Below are positions 1 through 7,195 of a DNA stretch of 38,115 nucleotides, one piece after another; position 1 is the first letter of the stretch; each line of letters begins with the position of its first letter. The notes beneath the pieces were generated by a model. It saw only the letters and a list, made by a program, of their open reading frames with translations. It was not told where the DNA came from and did no database searches. Made by a program: the position numbers and the translations under genes. The stretch comes from Sulfuricurvum sp. (GTDB taxonomy: Bacteria > Campylobacterota > Campylobacteria > Campylobacterales > Sulfurimonadaceae), in contig JAQTLL010000008.1 of the NCBI GenBank assembly GCA_028714915.1, forward strand, positions 1-38,115, given 5' to 3'.

Positions 1-698
1 ACATCATCGCTAAAAAAGATTACGAAGAAGCACAGAATCAGAGAGTCGAGTATCAAGAACAACTCTCCATGAAAGAGCACGTCATTGCTCAATCACAGGG
101 AAAACTAAATGAACTCACCCAACAGCTCCGCCTGATCACCCAAGAGTACCGAAATAAACTTTTAGCCGAACTCACCCAAAAAAGCAAAGAAGCAACCTCC
201 CTACGCACCGAAGTCGAAACAACCTTGTTCCGTAATGCCAAACAGCAAATCATTGCACCAGTAGATGGTTACATCGGTAAACTCTTAGTCCATACCGTAG
301 GAGGAGTCGTCACCCCCGCAGAGAAACTCCTCACCCTGATCCCCAAAGGTGTCCCTCTCATCATCCAAGCCACTGTACAAAACCAAGACATCGGTTTCGT
401 TACCAAAGAGATGGAAGCAGCCGTTAAGATCGATACCTTCGATTTCCAAAAATACGGACTTATCCACGGCAAAGTCAAACATATTGCCGATGATGCCATC
501 GAGGACGAGAAGCTAGGACCCGTCTATGAGATCACTATCGATCCTAAAGAGACGACACTCAAAGTTGAGGGGAAAGATTTAACTATCAATCCGGGGATGA
601 GTGTCACAGCAGAACTCAAAGTCGGAAAACGCAGAGTGATCGAGTTCTTTATCTATCCGATGATTAAGTATTTGGATGAAGGGTTGAGTGTGAGATGA
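1..698 (+). CDS. HlyD-family T1SS membrane fusion protein, 3' part (5' end outside window)
   Basis: The open frame enters from the left edge (first full codon at base 3), so only about the last 230 residues are seen. This is the periplasmic adaptor that links an inner-membrane ABC exporter to a TolC-type channel. What is visible is the end of an alpha-helical hairpin/coiled coil rich in Gln, Glu and Lys, then the lipoyl-like half motif QQIIAPVDGYIGKLLVHTVG, then a beta-barrel domain, ending in the family-typical segment KRRVIEFFIYPMIKYLDEGL. The C-terminus is complete. Its position directly ahead of an array of RTX proteins fits a dedicated type I exporter for them; the ABC transporter and outer-membrane genes would lie upstream. 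Family assignment is firm; the pairing with these substrates is inference from neighbourhood. Confidence 0.92.
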   Translation, partial: IIAKKDYEEAQNQRVEYQEQLSMKEHVIAQSQGKLNELTQQLRLITQEYRNKLLAELTQKSKEATSLRTEVETTLFRNAKQQIIAPVDGYIGKLLVHTVGGVVTPAEKLLTLIPKGVPLIIQATVQNQDIGFVTKEMEAAVKIDTFDFQKYGLIHGKVKHIADDAIEDEKLGPVYEITIDPKETTLKVEGKDLTINPGMSVTAELKVGKRRVIEFFIYPMIKYLDEGLSVR

Positions 699-724
699 GG
701 AAAATAGATACCCTCCATCTCGTC

Positions 725-745
725 ATTCCAAACTCGATTTGGAAT
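725..745. repeat. Short perfect inverted repeat between hlyD and the next gene
   Basis: An 8-bp perfect inverted repeat, ATTCCAAA and TTTGGAAT, around a 5-base loop. It is flanked by CGTC and CCAG, which resembles dispersed 'CGTCATTCC...GGAATCCAG' palindromes of proteobacterial genomes. No T-run follows, so it is not a classical intrinsic terminator. It could be a REP-like element or an mRNA-processing/stability hairpin separating exporter from substrate expression. Confidence 0.5.
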
Positions 746-763
746 CCAGTGCATTCAAATTTA

Positions 764-787
764 TCCTACAAAAAGGCAGCCTAAATG
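764..787 (+). promoter_or_regulatory. RTX-tail remnant doubling as ribosome binding site for the gene at 785
   Basis: The bases before the ATG at 785 read, in frame, as Ser-Tyr-Lys-Lys-Ala-Ala-stop, the same tail that ends the RTX genes further on, although no RTX gene is present here. The AAAAAGG inside these codons sits about 8 bases before the ATG and would serve as the Shine-Dalgarno sequence. This looks like the last few codons of a lost RTX gene kept as the translation start of the following gene. Confidence 0.55.
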
Positions 788-1678
788 AAAAAATCACTTC
801 TCACTCTATTTTTAACGCTAACAGTCACAATGACCCTCTACGCTTCCGACGTCATCCTCTCCAACACTCTCGGAGCCTACTACTGCGCCCAAGAGCCAAA
901 CCCCAAGACCTACATCAAACACACGGTCGAAGAACCGATCAGTATTTATTGGGAGGACAATGTCTATCCGGGGTTTGATGAAGCAGACAGCAAACTCATG
1001 GTTGCCAACTATCTCGACGGTGTACATCTGCAAACGATGGCACTCAATACCCCGGATGGGAAGGTGAAAGTTTACAGTTATTCTAATCTTACTCAGAGTT
1101 ATAGTGATTTAGTGCAGGAGGGGTATGCGGCTACCAAAGAAGCTCAGGAAAAACGGGTTATTTTTGATAAAGCACGTAATCATAAAAACTTTGAAGATTA
1201 TCCACCTGATTTTAAAGAAATCAGTAAAGCTTGGGCACAAGCAGATAATAAAAGAGAATCCCTCACTAAACAAATCGAATCCGCCAAAGCCCAACTAACC
1301 CTCGTCATCACCCAAACAACCCGTGAGCAAATGCCCCTAATAAACTACACCGTAAAAACCGACGAAGTCCACCTCTCTGATCTAGCTCGAAAGGTTCTCT
1401 ACAGTGACAAGGTAAAAATTACCGATAACCGAACCAAAGAGGTGATTGCGTATAACCGCCGTATCATGCAGCTCTACTCTGCGAGCTTGATGCCGGATGT
1501 GGCAATGGGGAATCGGTATTACTATCCTGTCCCCATATGTGGTGTGACGACTCCATCACGTTTTGATGAAAATATCTTTCAATATATTGGAAGAAGTGGA
1601 AAATATTTACCCGGTAAGCATACGATTGACGACAACGTAAAACTTTACATAAAACACAACAAAAAGGATAGCAAATGA
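785..1678 (+). CDS. Family A exported protein, copy 1 (function unknown)
   Basis: 297 residues with a clear Sec signal peptide (MKKSLLTLFLTL..., likely cleavage after LYA near residue 20), so it is probably periplasmic. It belongs to a family with three copies here (also 11667-12569 and 27866-28741). All share an N-terminal half with a Cys near residue 34 and the segments HTVEEPISIYWEDNVYPGF and MALNTPDGKV, a variable charged, probably coiled-coil middle (about 115-170), and a conserved C-terminal part with INYTVKTDEVHLSDLARKVL, AYNRRIMQLYSASLMPD and a second Cys. The other two copies immediately precede lipase-RTX genes; this copy precedes only a remnant (1675-1881, ATGA overlap). I do not recognise a described family. 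A periplasmic immunity protein or a lipase-specific folding/escort factor are the reasonable guesses. Confidence 0.85.
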   Translation: MKKSLLTLFLTLTVTMTLYASDVILSNTLGAYYCAQEPNPKTYIKHTVEEPISIYWEDNVYPGFDEADSKLMVANYLDGVHLQTMALNTPDGKVKVYSYSNLTQSYSDLVQEGYAATKEAQEKRVIFDKARNHKNFEDYPPDFKEISKAWAQADNKRESLTKQIESAKAQLTLVITQTTREQMPLINYTVKTDEVHLSDLARKVLYSDKVKITDNRTKEVIAYNRRIMQLYSASLMPDVAMGNRYYYPVPICGVTTPSRFDENIFQYIGRSGKYLPGKHTIDDNVKLYIKHNKKDSK

Positions 1679-1881
1679 CATTCGAAGCACTGCTCCAGTA
1701 CGATGAAAACCGTGATGGACTTATCGACCGTAATGATGCGGCGTACAATGAGCTGCGAGTTTGGATGGATGATAACCAAAACGGCATCACCGATGCGGGA
1801 GAACTCAAAACTCTTCAAGACGCAGGAGTCGCTTCGGTCAAGCTAAACCCGTACTATAAATCTCAAAGAAAGGCAGCCTAA
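1675..1881 (+). pseudogene. 68-codon deletion remnant of an RTX gene (EF-hand-like end only)
   Basis: The frame starts at ATGACA, overlapping the previous stop (ATGA), and runs straight into FEALLQYDENRDGLIDRNDA, which is the middle of the EF-hand/dockerin-like Ca-binding region of the RTX protein at 2556-4508 (about 490 residues into that protein). It ends in YYKSQRKAA, the same kind of tail as the protein ending at 15810 (STQRKAA). The ribosome-site/start context (AAAGGATA, then ATGACA) matches the start of the lipase-RTX gene at 28752. The simplest reading is an in-frame internal deletion of a lipase-RTX gene that left the start codon plus the last Ca-binding loops and tail. It could still be translated, but is too short to be an effector. 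Confidence 0.7.
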
Positions 1882-1884
1882 ATG
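1861..1884 (+). promoter_or_regulatory. RTX tail / start junction ahead of 1882
   Basis: Codons for Gln-Arg-Lys-Ala-Ala-stop run directly into the ATG of the next gene with no spacer. The AGAAAGG within the Lys codons is correctly spaced (about 8 bases) to be the Shine-Dalgarno sequence. Confidence 0.6.
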
Positions 1885-2559
1885 GAAAAAACGACACAAG
1901 GTATCAACCCCTCTACACCGAGAGATTATGATAAAGACCCGATAGTGATTGAGGATTACAATTATATTTTTTACATTTTATATGTGATATGGGGAGGGGC
2001 AATTATTGCTTATTTATATCTTGTAAATCCTTTCCATAATTCTAATGAAGTATCAAAAAGATTTTGGCTTCTTCATTTCATTATAATGAGCGTACTGCCA
2101 ATAATAACTTTTTATTTTCAAATGCGAAAAAGTAAAAGAAAACTGTTTCTTCAAGAAAATGAAATAGTTTTTAAGGAAAATGAAAAAATTATAGAAAAAA
2201 TTGATCTAAAAAATGTACAGAGTATTAAACGTACATTCAATGATTACTATATGAAAAATCAGGATATTGAAGACTGGAGCATAGTTTTTGTTGTTTTATT
2301 TTTACCATTTAACCTGCCAATTCAACTGATTAATAAATTTTTGTTTCATGTGTTTAAAGATGGAATTTTAAGTTATAGATTTTTTGATTCATTCATTGTG
2401 TTTGATAAGAATCAAGCATTTATCAATATTTTGCCTAATACAAGAAGCGAATATAAACATGTAGTGCAATATTTTGGTAAGCGGCTGGGCTTTCAAACTG
2501 AGAATGCTGAAATATTTTTTAAACTTAACTATGGAAATGAAAAAGGAGCTAACAAATGA
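1882..2559 (+). CDS. Inner-membrane protein of unknown function, candidate immunity protein
   Basis: 225 residues. Three hydrophobic segments are visible: about 27-49 (YIFYILYVIWGGAIIAYLYL), about 62-82 (FWLLHFIIMSVLPIITFYF) and about 133-155. Between the second and third is a soluble stretch with alternating charged/hydrophobic residues of the kind seen in small PH-like membrane proteins. No family recognised. The gene begins directly at an RTX tail and its stop overlaps the start of the RTX gene at 2556 (ATGA), with AAAGGAGC near its own 3' end acting as ribosome site, so the two are translationally coupled. It is clearly more AT-rich than the RTX cores. Position and membrane location fit an immunity protein for the following RTX effector, but this is inference. 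Confidence 0.75.
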   Translation: MEKTTQGINPSTPRDYDKDPIVIEDYNYIFYILYVIWGGAIIAYLYLVNPFHNSNEVSKRFWLLHFIIMSVLPIITFYFQMRKSKRKLFLQENEIVFKENEKIIEKIDLKNVQSIKRTFNDYYMKNQDIEDWSIVFVVLFLPFNLPIQLINKFLFHVFKDGILSYRFFDSFIVFDKNQAFINILPNTRSEYKHVVQYFGKRLGFQTENAEIFFKLNYGNEKGANK

Positions 2560-4508
2560 CACCGGTAGAAATTTTAGAAGCGGCAAAAAAAATTTGGGAC
2601 ATGTCACATACAGGTGTGAGTTATAAAGTAGATAATACGGCAGGCGAATATTATCTAATGCTTCAACAAGCAGGAGGAAGCATAATATTTGAGGGAGCTA
2701 TCAATTCATTTACGCATGAAGATACATGGGATGAAATAATGGCTGGTTTAGCTGGTGATATGGTTCAAAGCGTTCTTCTTGTCGGAAAAAAAGGAATTGT
2801 TACAATTCCGTTGGATGCATTAGGAATATCGATGGATGTATCCTTGGGGACTTTAACTAAAGATCTTTATAAACAATACAAATATGGCCCAGAATACCTG
2901 CGTAAAGGTGAATTTTGGGACTATCTGACCAATTGGGAAGCGACACCTAATGATGGCATCTATAACCCGATTCCATATGCAAAAGTAAAAGCATTACGAA
3001 ATTCTGATGGAAGTGTGACGTATTATAAAGACAATGCAACGGGAATGTATGTATTCCAAGAAATTTATAAAACTGAATATGATCAACATTTGGCAACAAT
3101 CAAAGCGGCTTCTGATTTGATCGGAAGAATGGCATTTGATGTTCAAATCGAAAACACAAACGGCGTACTAAAAGTAACTATGCCAGACGGTACAGTTTAC
3201 GCAATGGGAGATGATACGTCAAATACAATCGATGGCGGGAATAAAAATGACGTACTGTTTGGAAGCGGAGGAAACGATACTCTCAACGGCGGAGCTGGAG
3301 ATGATCAGCTTTATGGTCAAGCAGGTGCTGACAACTTAAACGGTGGCAGTGGCTATGACAAATACTACACTACTTCAGGCGACAAAGTCTACGACTCCGA
3401 CGGCAGCGGCGCAGTCTACCTCGGCGGAGAGCACCTCGACGGCGGTGAGAAAAAGGTCATCAAACACATCGGAGTAACCACCACCAACTATACCAAAACC
3501 TACATCTACTGCGAATGTAAAAATGTCACCAAATGGTCAGACGTAACTACCGATGAGTGGGAAGAAAAAGACGAATACTATATCGATCAAGCCACCGGAA
3601 CCAAATATGTCCTGAGTGGTTCCACCCTCAGTGTTATCTCATCAGCAGGAACGATCACAATCAATAATTTCTCCAACGGACAACTGGGTATTCATCTGGG
3701 TGAAACCGAAAAGATCGATAAAAGTGATGTCACCCGTGACGTATTCCTCGAAGAGGACTTCTGCTCCCCTCTCGTCCTTGATATTAATAATAACGGAAAT
3801 TCTTCCACACGACTGAACGATTCAAATGTTTACTTTGATATGGACGGAGAGGAGGTGAATGGCAAAGCCAGAGAGACCACCCTGGGGTGTGGGTTCAAAG
3901 AGCGCACCGCATGGGTAGAGCAAGGCGACGGTCTGCTGGTACTGGATCGTAACGGCAACGGAACGATCGACAATGGTACGGAACTCTTCGGTAACTTCAC
4001 CCCTCTATCCAGCGGTAACAGTGCAAGCGACGGATTCGAAGCACTGCTCCAATATGATGAAAATCATGATGGTAAAATCGATCGTAACGACGCGGCGTAT
4101 CAGAATCTCAAAGTCTGGATGGACGATAACGCAAACGGCATCACCGACTCAGGGGAACTAAAAACCCTACAAGAAGCCAAAGTCGCTTCAGTCAAACTCA
4201 ATCCGTACCAAACGCTCCTGAGTTTCTTCGACAGTAATACCGATGGTGTACTAAACACCCAAGACGATGTCTACAACTATATCCTAATGCGTCATGACGA
4301 TAACGGAGGAGTAACCCTCTTTATCCCCCAAACCGATAATGAAACCGCCAAAAAACTCTTTGATAACTTCAAAGGGCATGAGATTATCACCACTTCCAAC
4401 GGGACACTGCTGATCAACGGTGTATCATTCGCCAGTTTGGAGAATATCGCGACTGAATATGTTGCATGTAACAGTACACAATATCAAATCCAAAAAAAGG
4501 CAGTCTAA
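2556..4508 (+). CDS. RTX protein 1: unknown N-terminal domain + RTX core
   Basis: 650 residues. Residues 1 to about 220 form a domain I cannot place (aromatic-rich, a hydrophobic stretch around 60-95, no GxSxG). Then Ca-binding nonapeptides about 225-270 (NDVLFGSGGNDTLNGGAGDD), a Cys-containing linker with CEC and EDFCSPLVLDI (about 310-410), and EF-hand/dockerin-like loops (DRNGNGTIDNG, DENHDGKIDRND, DDNANGITDSGE, DSNTDGVLNTQD; about 460-570). It ends in QIQKKAV. No N-terminal signal peptide, as expected for a T1SS substrate with a C-terminal signal. The DNA from about 3373 to 3960 is close to that of the RTX protein at 5315-6613. A 39-base insertion (3851-3889) interrupts one Ca loop. The N-terminal part is AT-rich relative to the core, suggesting a separately acquired effector domain. 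Confidence 0.85.
   Translation: MTPVEILEAAKKIWDMSHTGVSYKVDNTAGEYYLMLQQAGGSIIFEGAINSFTHEDTWDEIMAGLAGDMVQSVLLVGKKGIVTIPLDALGISMDVSLGTLTKDLYKQYKYGPEYLRKGEFWDYLTNWEATPNDGIYNPIPYAKVKALRNSDGSVTYYKDNATGMYVFQEIYKTEYDQHLATIKAASDLIGRMAFDVQIENTNGVLKVTMPDGTVYAMGDDTSNTIDGGNKNDVLFGSGGNDTLNGGAGDDQLYGQAGADNLNGGSGYDKYYTTSGDKVYDSDGSGAVYLGGEHLDGGEKKVIKHIGVTTTNYTKTYIYCECKNVTKWSDVTTDEWEEKDEYYIDQATGTKYVLSGSTLSVISSAGTITINNFSNGQLGIHLGETEKIDKSDVTRDVFLEEDFCSPLVLDINNNGNSSTRLNDSNVYFDMDGEEVNGKARETTLGCGFKERTAWVEQGDGLLVLDRNGNGTIDNGTELFGNFTPLSSGNSASDGFEALLQYDENHDGKIDRNDAAYQNLKVWMDDNANGITDSGELKTLQEAKVASVKLNPYQTLLSFFDSNTDGVLNTQDDVYNYILMRHDDNGGVTLFIPQTDNETAKKLFDNFKGHEIITTSNGTLLINGVSFASLENIATEYVACNSTQYQIQKKAV
3373..3850 (+). 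repeat. RTX core module, copy 1 of 2
   Basis: This stretch, encoding the end of the nonapeptide region, the CEC linker and the start of the EF-hand-like region, is repeated at about 5987-6463 with only scattered, mostly silent differences. The block around GATCGATAAAAGTGATGTCA through the EDFCSPLVLD codons is essentially identical. Such long near-identity within about 3 kb is a substrate for homologous recombination. Confidence 0.8.
3851..3889 (+). other. 39-base in-frame insertion in a Ca-binding loop
   Basis: Compared with the repeated module at about 6454-6474, 39 extra bases lie between TGGACGGAGA and TGGGTTCAAAG. They add 13 residues (around EVNGKARETTLGC) in the loop that elsewhere reads DMDGDGFKERTAW. 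The insert contains an imperfect palindrome around CCACCCTGGGGTGTGG. It preserves the frame but splits the Ca-ligand run. Confidence 0.75.
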
Positions 4509-4511
4509 ATG
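4488..4511 (+). promoter_or_regulatory. RTX tail / start junction ahead of 4509
   Basis: Codons for Gln-Lys-Lys-Ala-Val-stop abut the ATG of the next gene. AAAAAAAGG within the Lys codons is the only plausible ribosome site. Same layout as at 764, 1861, 11646 and 27845. Confidence 0.6.
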
Positions 4512-4787
4512 AACCAAATCACCATAGGGATGAACACCCACGAAGCGAGTTTAGTAGGTGGAGCATACTTTTATAGAGTCATAGCAGACGAGGATGTATG
4601 GGATAAAGATACAGACCAAAATATCATCATAAAAACCCAAGTCATAAAACCCGACAACTCCCAAATCTGGATGACTTTTCAAAACACTACTCAGTACCCA
4701 GACAAAGGACTCCAAACTTTTCAAGTCGAGTTTCAAAAAGGTAAAGTCGTAGATATTAAAAATATCACAAAGGATACATCATGCTAA
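4509..4787 (+). CDS. Small soluble protein of unknown function
   Basis: 92 residues, no signal peptide or membrane segment. It looks like a compact alpha/beta protein with a final beta hairpin (LQTFQVEFQKGKVVDIKNIT). No family recognised. It starts immediately after the RTX tail at 4508 and its last seven bases overlap the start of the next gene (4781), so translation is coupled. It may be a cytoplasmic partner or immunity/chaperone protein of one of the flanking RTX proteins; nothing in the sequence decides which. Confidence 0.65.
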   Translation: MNQITIGMNTHEASLVGGAYFYRVIADEDVWDKDTDQNIIIKTQVIKPDNSQIWMTFQNTTQYPDKGLQTFQVEFQKGKVVDIKNITKDTSC

Positions 4788-5302
4788 AAATAGGAGTAAT
4801 CACAATGGCACTAATGAGTTGTTTACATGCAGGGTGGTTTGGGGATTTGTTTGACTCTACACCAACGCCATATTACACAATGCCTATTGATTTAAGTATG
4901 GCAGGAAATGTAGCAGAGACGGATATTAGGATTGATAAGCGATATTCAGTAGAAATACTTTTAGATTATTATTCTTATAACAGATTAAGTAAAGAAAAAA
5001 AGCTAAAAGAAAATCGTGATAAGTATGCTCATATAATAGAAAAATATTTTGGAAGAAATGAACCTTTACCTATTTTTCCAATCAAGCTTACCGTATTGAA
5101 ATATGAAAAAACTGGTACGAGTATAGTAGTTGATAAAATTTATTATACACATTCGCGGACAACAACTTCAAGTAGATTTATTGATGAATTTAAACTTCAA
5201 GAAGGTTCTAAATATCACATCAAAGTTGAAGCGGTTGAGGGATATCCAGAGTTGGCATATTTAGATGTCATTGTTGAGATAGATTATATTAGAGCAAAAT
5301 AA
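4781..5302 (+). CDS. Exported small protein, candidate periplasmic immunity protein
   Basis: 173 residues. The N-terminus MLKIGVITMALMSCLHAGWF is a short signal peptide (cleavage after HA, or lipidation at the Cys of ALMSC, although the context is not a perfect lipobox). The mature part is beta-rich: PIDLSMAGNVAETDIRI near the start, a central KYFGRNEPLPIFPIKLTVLK, and a terminal strand pattern SKYHIKVEAVEGYPELAYLDVIVEI. This order (an 'IDLS..GN' strand, a 'P.P.PIKL' strand, a closing 'Y.I.VE...PELA' strand) recalls small proteobacterial exported proteins annotated as DUF5625; I offer that only as a lead. It is followed by 12 bases and then the amidase-like RTX gene. Periplasmic location suits protection against a peptidoglycan-acting effector. 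Confidence 0.7.
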   Translation: MLKIGVITMALMSCLHAGWFGDLFDSTPTPYYTMPIDLSMAGNVAETDIRIDKRYSVEILLDYYSYNRLSKEKKLKENRDKYAHIIEKYFGRNEPLPIFPIKLTVLKYEKTGTSIVVDKIYYTHSRTTTSSRFIDEFKLQEGSKYHIKVEAVEGYPELAYLDVIVEIDYIRAK

Positions 5303-5314
5303 AAAAGGAAAAAA

Positions 5315-6613
5315 ATGTACACAATAACAGTAAAAATAGCAGCAAATGGTACAATCTATCACGAAGATGGAACATCAACAACGGGACACATGTGGTATTC
5401 CCTGTCAAATGGAAGTTCAACAGAGTCTTACGGATTTGCTCCTGCAAAAGACGGTATGCCATTATGGGAAGGAACCATAAAAACAACTGATGATGCAAAC
5501 TACGGCAGTACTTACTATACTGGTACCATTGTTATCAACCAGTGGCAATACGAACAGTTGATAGCTTTTGGAAATAAAAACAACCTAGACGGCAATCAAT
5601 TTGATTTCAGCAGTTATTACAACGGCCTAACTAACAGCTGTATCGACTACACATGGAAAGCCCTTAGTCTCATAGGCATGAATCCAAGTGATTTTGAAGG
5701 GCAGCTCTGGCCAACTCATAATGCCGACAATGCGGATGTTGCACTTTACAAATATTTATTTGGCAGTACAAGCGGTTGGAATGAAGCATGGCCTGATGGC
5801 GGAGATTATCATGTTATTTATGGAAGCAACGGTAATGATACGCTTACCGCTGCACTCAATACCGATGCCATTTATGGCGGAGGGGGAACGGATACCCTTA
5901 TTGGGAGTGCGTTAAATGATTTTTTAGATGGTGGAGCAGGTGTTGACGAGATGTACGGCGGAGCCGGCTATGATACCTATATAGCCGGTCTAGGCGATAA
6001 AGTCTACGACTCCGACGGCAGCGGTGCAATCTACCTCGGCGGAGAACACCTTGATGGCGGAGATAAAAAAGTCATCAAACACATCGGCGTAACCACAACC
6101 AACTACACCAAAACCTTCACCTACTGCGAATGTAAAACTGTGACTAAATGGTCGGATGTCAGTACCGACGAATGGAAAGAGGAAGAGGCTTTCTATATCG
6201 ATAAAGCCACCGGAACCAAATACATCCTGAGCGGTTCAACATTGAGCATCATCTCTGCATCCGGAACCATCACGATCAATAACTTCTCCAACGGACAACT
6301 GGGTATCCATCTGGGAGAAAGTGAAAAGATCGATAAAAGTGATGTCACCCGTGACGTATTCCTCGAAGAGGACTTCTGCTCCCCTCTCGTCCTTGATATC
6401 AATAATAACGGAAATTCTTCCACACGATTGGGAAATTCAAATGTCTACTTCGATATGGACGGAGATGGTTTCAAAGAGCGCACTGCATGGGTAGAACAAG
6501 GTGACGGTTTGCTGGTACTCGATCGAGTGATTAGTAATATTCTCCCTCAGCAGCGGATGAACAATGTACTGAAAATGACAGATGAGACGTATTTAAGGGA
6601 GATAGCAGTATGA
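5315..6613 (+). CDS. RTX protein 2: permuted papain/NlpC-like N-terminal domain, truncated C-terminus
   Basis: 432 residues. The N-terminal domain (about 1-160) carries a Gly-His-Met-Trp motif with His25 and a later Asn-Ser-Cys motif with Cys109 (NSCIDYTWKALSLIGM). The order His before Cys is that of circularly permuted papain/NlpC-P60-like amidases or proteases, which act on peptidoglycan or peptide bonds. Nonapeptides follow (about 170-215: NDTLTAALNTDAIYGGGG), then the same CEC/EDFCSPLVLDI linker as in RTX protein 1. At about residue 404 (VLDR) homology stops abruptly, and 28 unrelated residues (VISNILPQQRMNNVL...) end the protein instead of the EF-hand region and the KAA-type tail. It may therefore have lost its secretion signal. 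Its stop overlaps the next start (ATGA at 6610). Confidence 0.85.
   Translation: MYTITVKIAANGTIYHEDGTSTTGHMWYSLSNGSSTESYGFAPAKDGMPLWEGTIKTTDDANYGSTYYTGTIVINQWQYEQLIAFGNKNNLDGNQFDFSSYYNGLTNSCIDYTWKALSLIGMNPSDFEGQLWPTHNADNADVALYKYLFGSTSGWNEAWPDGGDYHVIYGSNGNDTLTAALNTDAIYGGGGTDTLIGSALNDFLDGGAGVDEMYGGAGYDTYIAGLGDKVYDSDGSGAIYLGGEHLDGGDKKVIKHIGVTTTNYTKTFTYCECKTVTKWSDVSTDEWKEEEAFYIDKATGTKYILSGSTLSIISASGTITINNFSNGQLGIHLGESEKIDKSDVTRDVFLEEDFCSPLVLDINNNGNSSTRLGNSNVYFDMDGDGFKERTAWVEQGDGLLVLDRVISNILPQQRMNNVLKMTDETYLREIAV
5987..6528 (+). repeat. RTX core module, copy 2 of 2 (truncated)
   Basis: Second copy of the module at 3373, lacking the 39-base insertion. Homology to RTX protein 1 ends at GATCG (about 6528), where the copy at 2556-4508 continues into the Asn-Gly-Asn-Gly Ca loop. 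A rearrangement breakpoint is the natural reading. Confidence 0.8.
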
Positions 6614-7182
6614 ATATTAAAACAATCACCAAATACACGCTTATTGCAATTCCGCTGCTTTTTTTATCAAAGTGTGGAGCCGACAGCACAATGCCGGATC
6701 TCAACCCACATCCTATCGATGAAATAAGAATATATGGTAAAACCTCCTTTGGCAAAGATTGTAAGTTACTATTTAATATCAAATATGCCCCCAATGATTC
6801 ATTTGGAATGCGACAGACTCAATGGATCAAAGTGTCAACTAATCTTAAAAAAGACGGATCATACGAGGCAATTGTCTATAAGGACTATTATAAGCAAATG
6901 TTTTCTGCATGGAAAATGGTAGCGTTTAATCCAGAATTTCAATGCCAAGGCTATAGTCAAGGAGGAATAGCAATGCTTAACTTATCCGATAAAAGTACGG
7001 TGAGTAAACGTCAAATCAACTGCACGAATGAAGAACATGCACGCTTAGGGAGAAGAGTAACGTGTGCCATTAGTAATACACGTTCTATTGGCTTTGAAGA
7101 AGTTTCAAATTCACAAAAAGAGCTAGAAATAAATATTGCCGATAAAGGCTTGAATGTTCCATATTATGAATTGATCAAATGA
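6610..7182 (+). CDS. Membrane-anchored periplasmic protein, candidate immunity protein (paralogue 1)
   Basis: 190 residues. One N-terminal hydrophobic segment (about 7-21, TKYTLIAIPLLFLSKCG) followed by a hydrophilic domain with several Cys. A Lys before the Cys argues against lipoprotein processing, so a signal anchor is likelier. It is a divergent paralogue of the next gene: both have an N-P-x-P...(L/I)RIYGK motif just after the membrane segment, a DYYKQ motif in the middle, and SQKELE(I/V)N near the C-terminus. The start overlaps the stop of RTX protein 2. Two small paralogues anchored toward the periplasm, lying between an amidase-type and a lipase-type RTX gene, is the layout expected of immunity genes; function is inferred only. 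Confidence 0.75.
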   Translation: MNIKTITKYTLIAIPLLFLSKCGADSTMPDLNPHPIDEIRIYGKTSFGKDCKLLFNIKYAPNDSFGMRQTQWIKVSTNLKKDGSYEAIVYKDYYKQMFSAWKMVAFNPEFQCQGYSQGGIAMLNLSDKSTVSKRQINCTNEEHARLGRRVTCAISNTRSIGFEEVSNSQKELEINIADKGLNVPYYELIK

Positions 7183-7195
7183 AAGGACGAAGAAC

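Noticed and set aside
739..978. An open frame of 79 codons starting before the family A gene
   Set aside because: It overlaps family A copy 1 out of frame, lacks a ribosome site and has no homologous counterpart at the other two copies; the start at 785 has the signal peptide and conserved junction.
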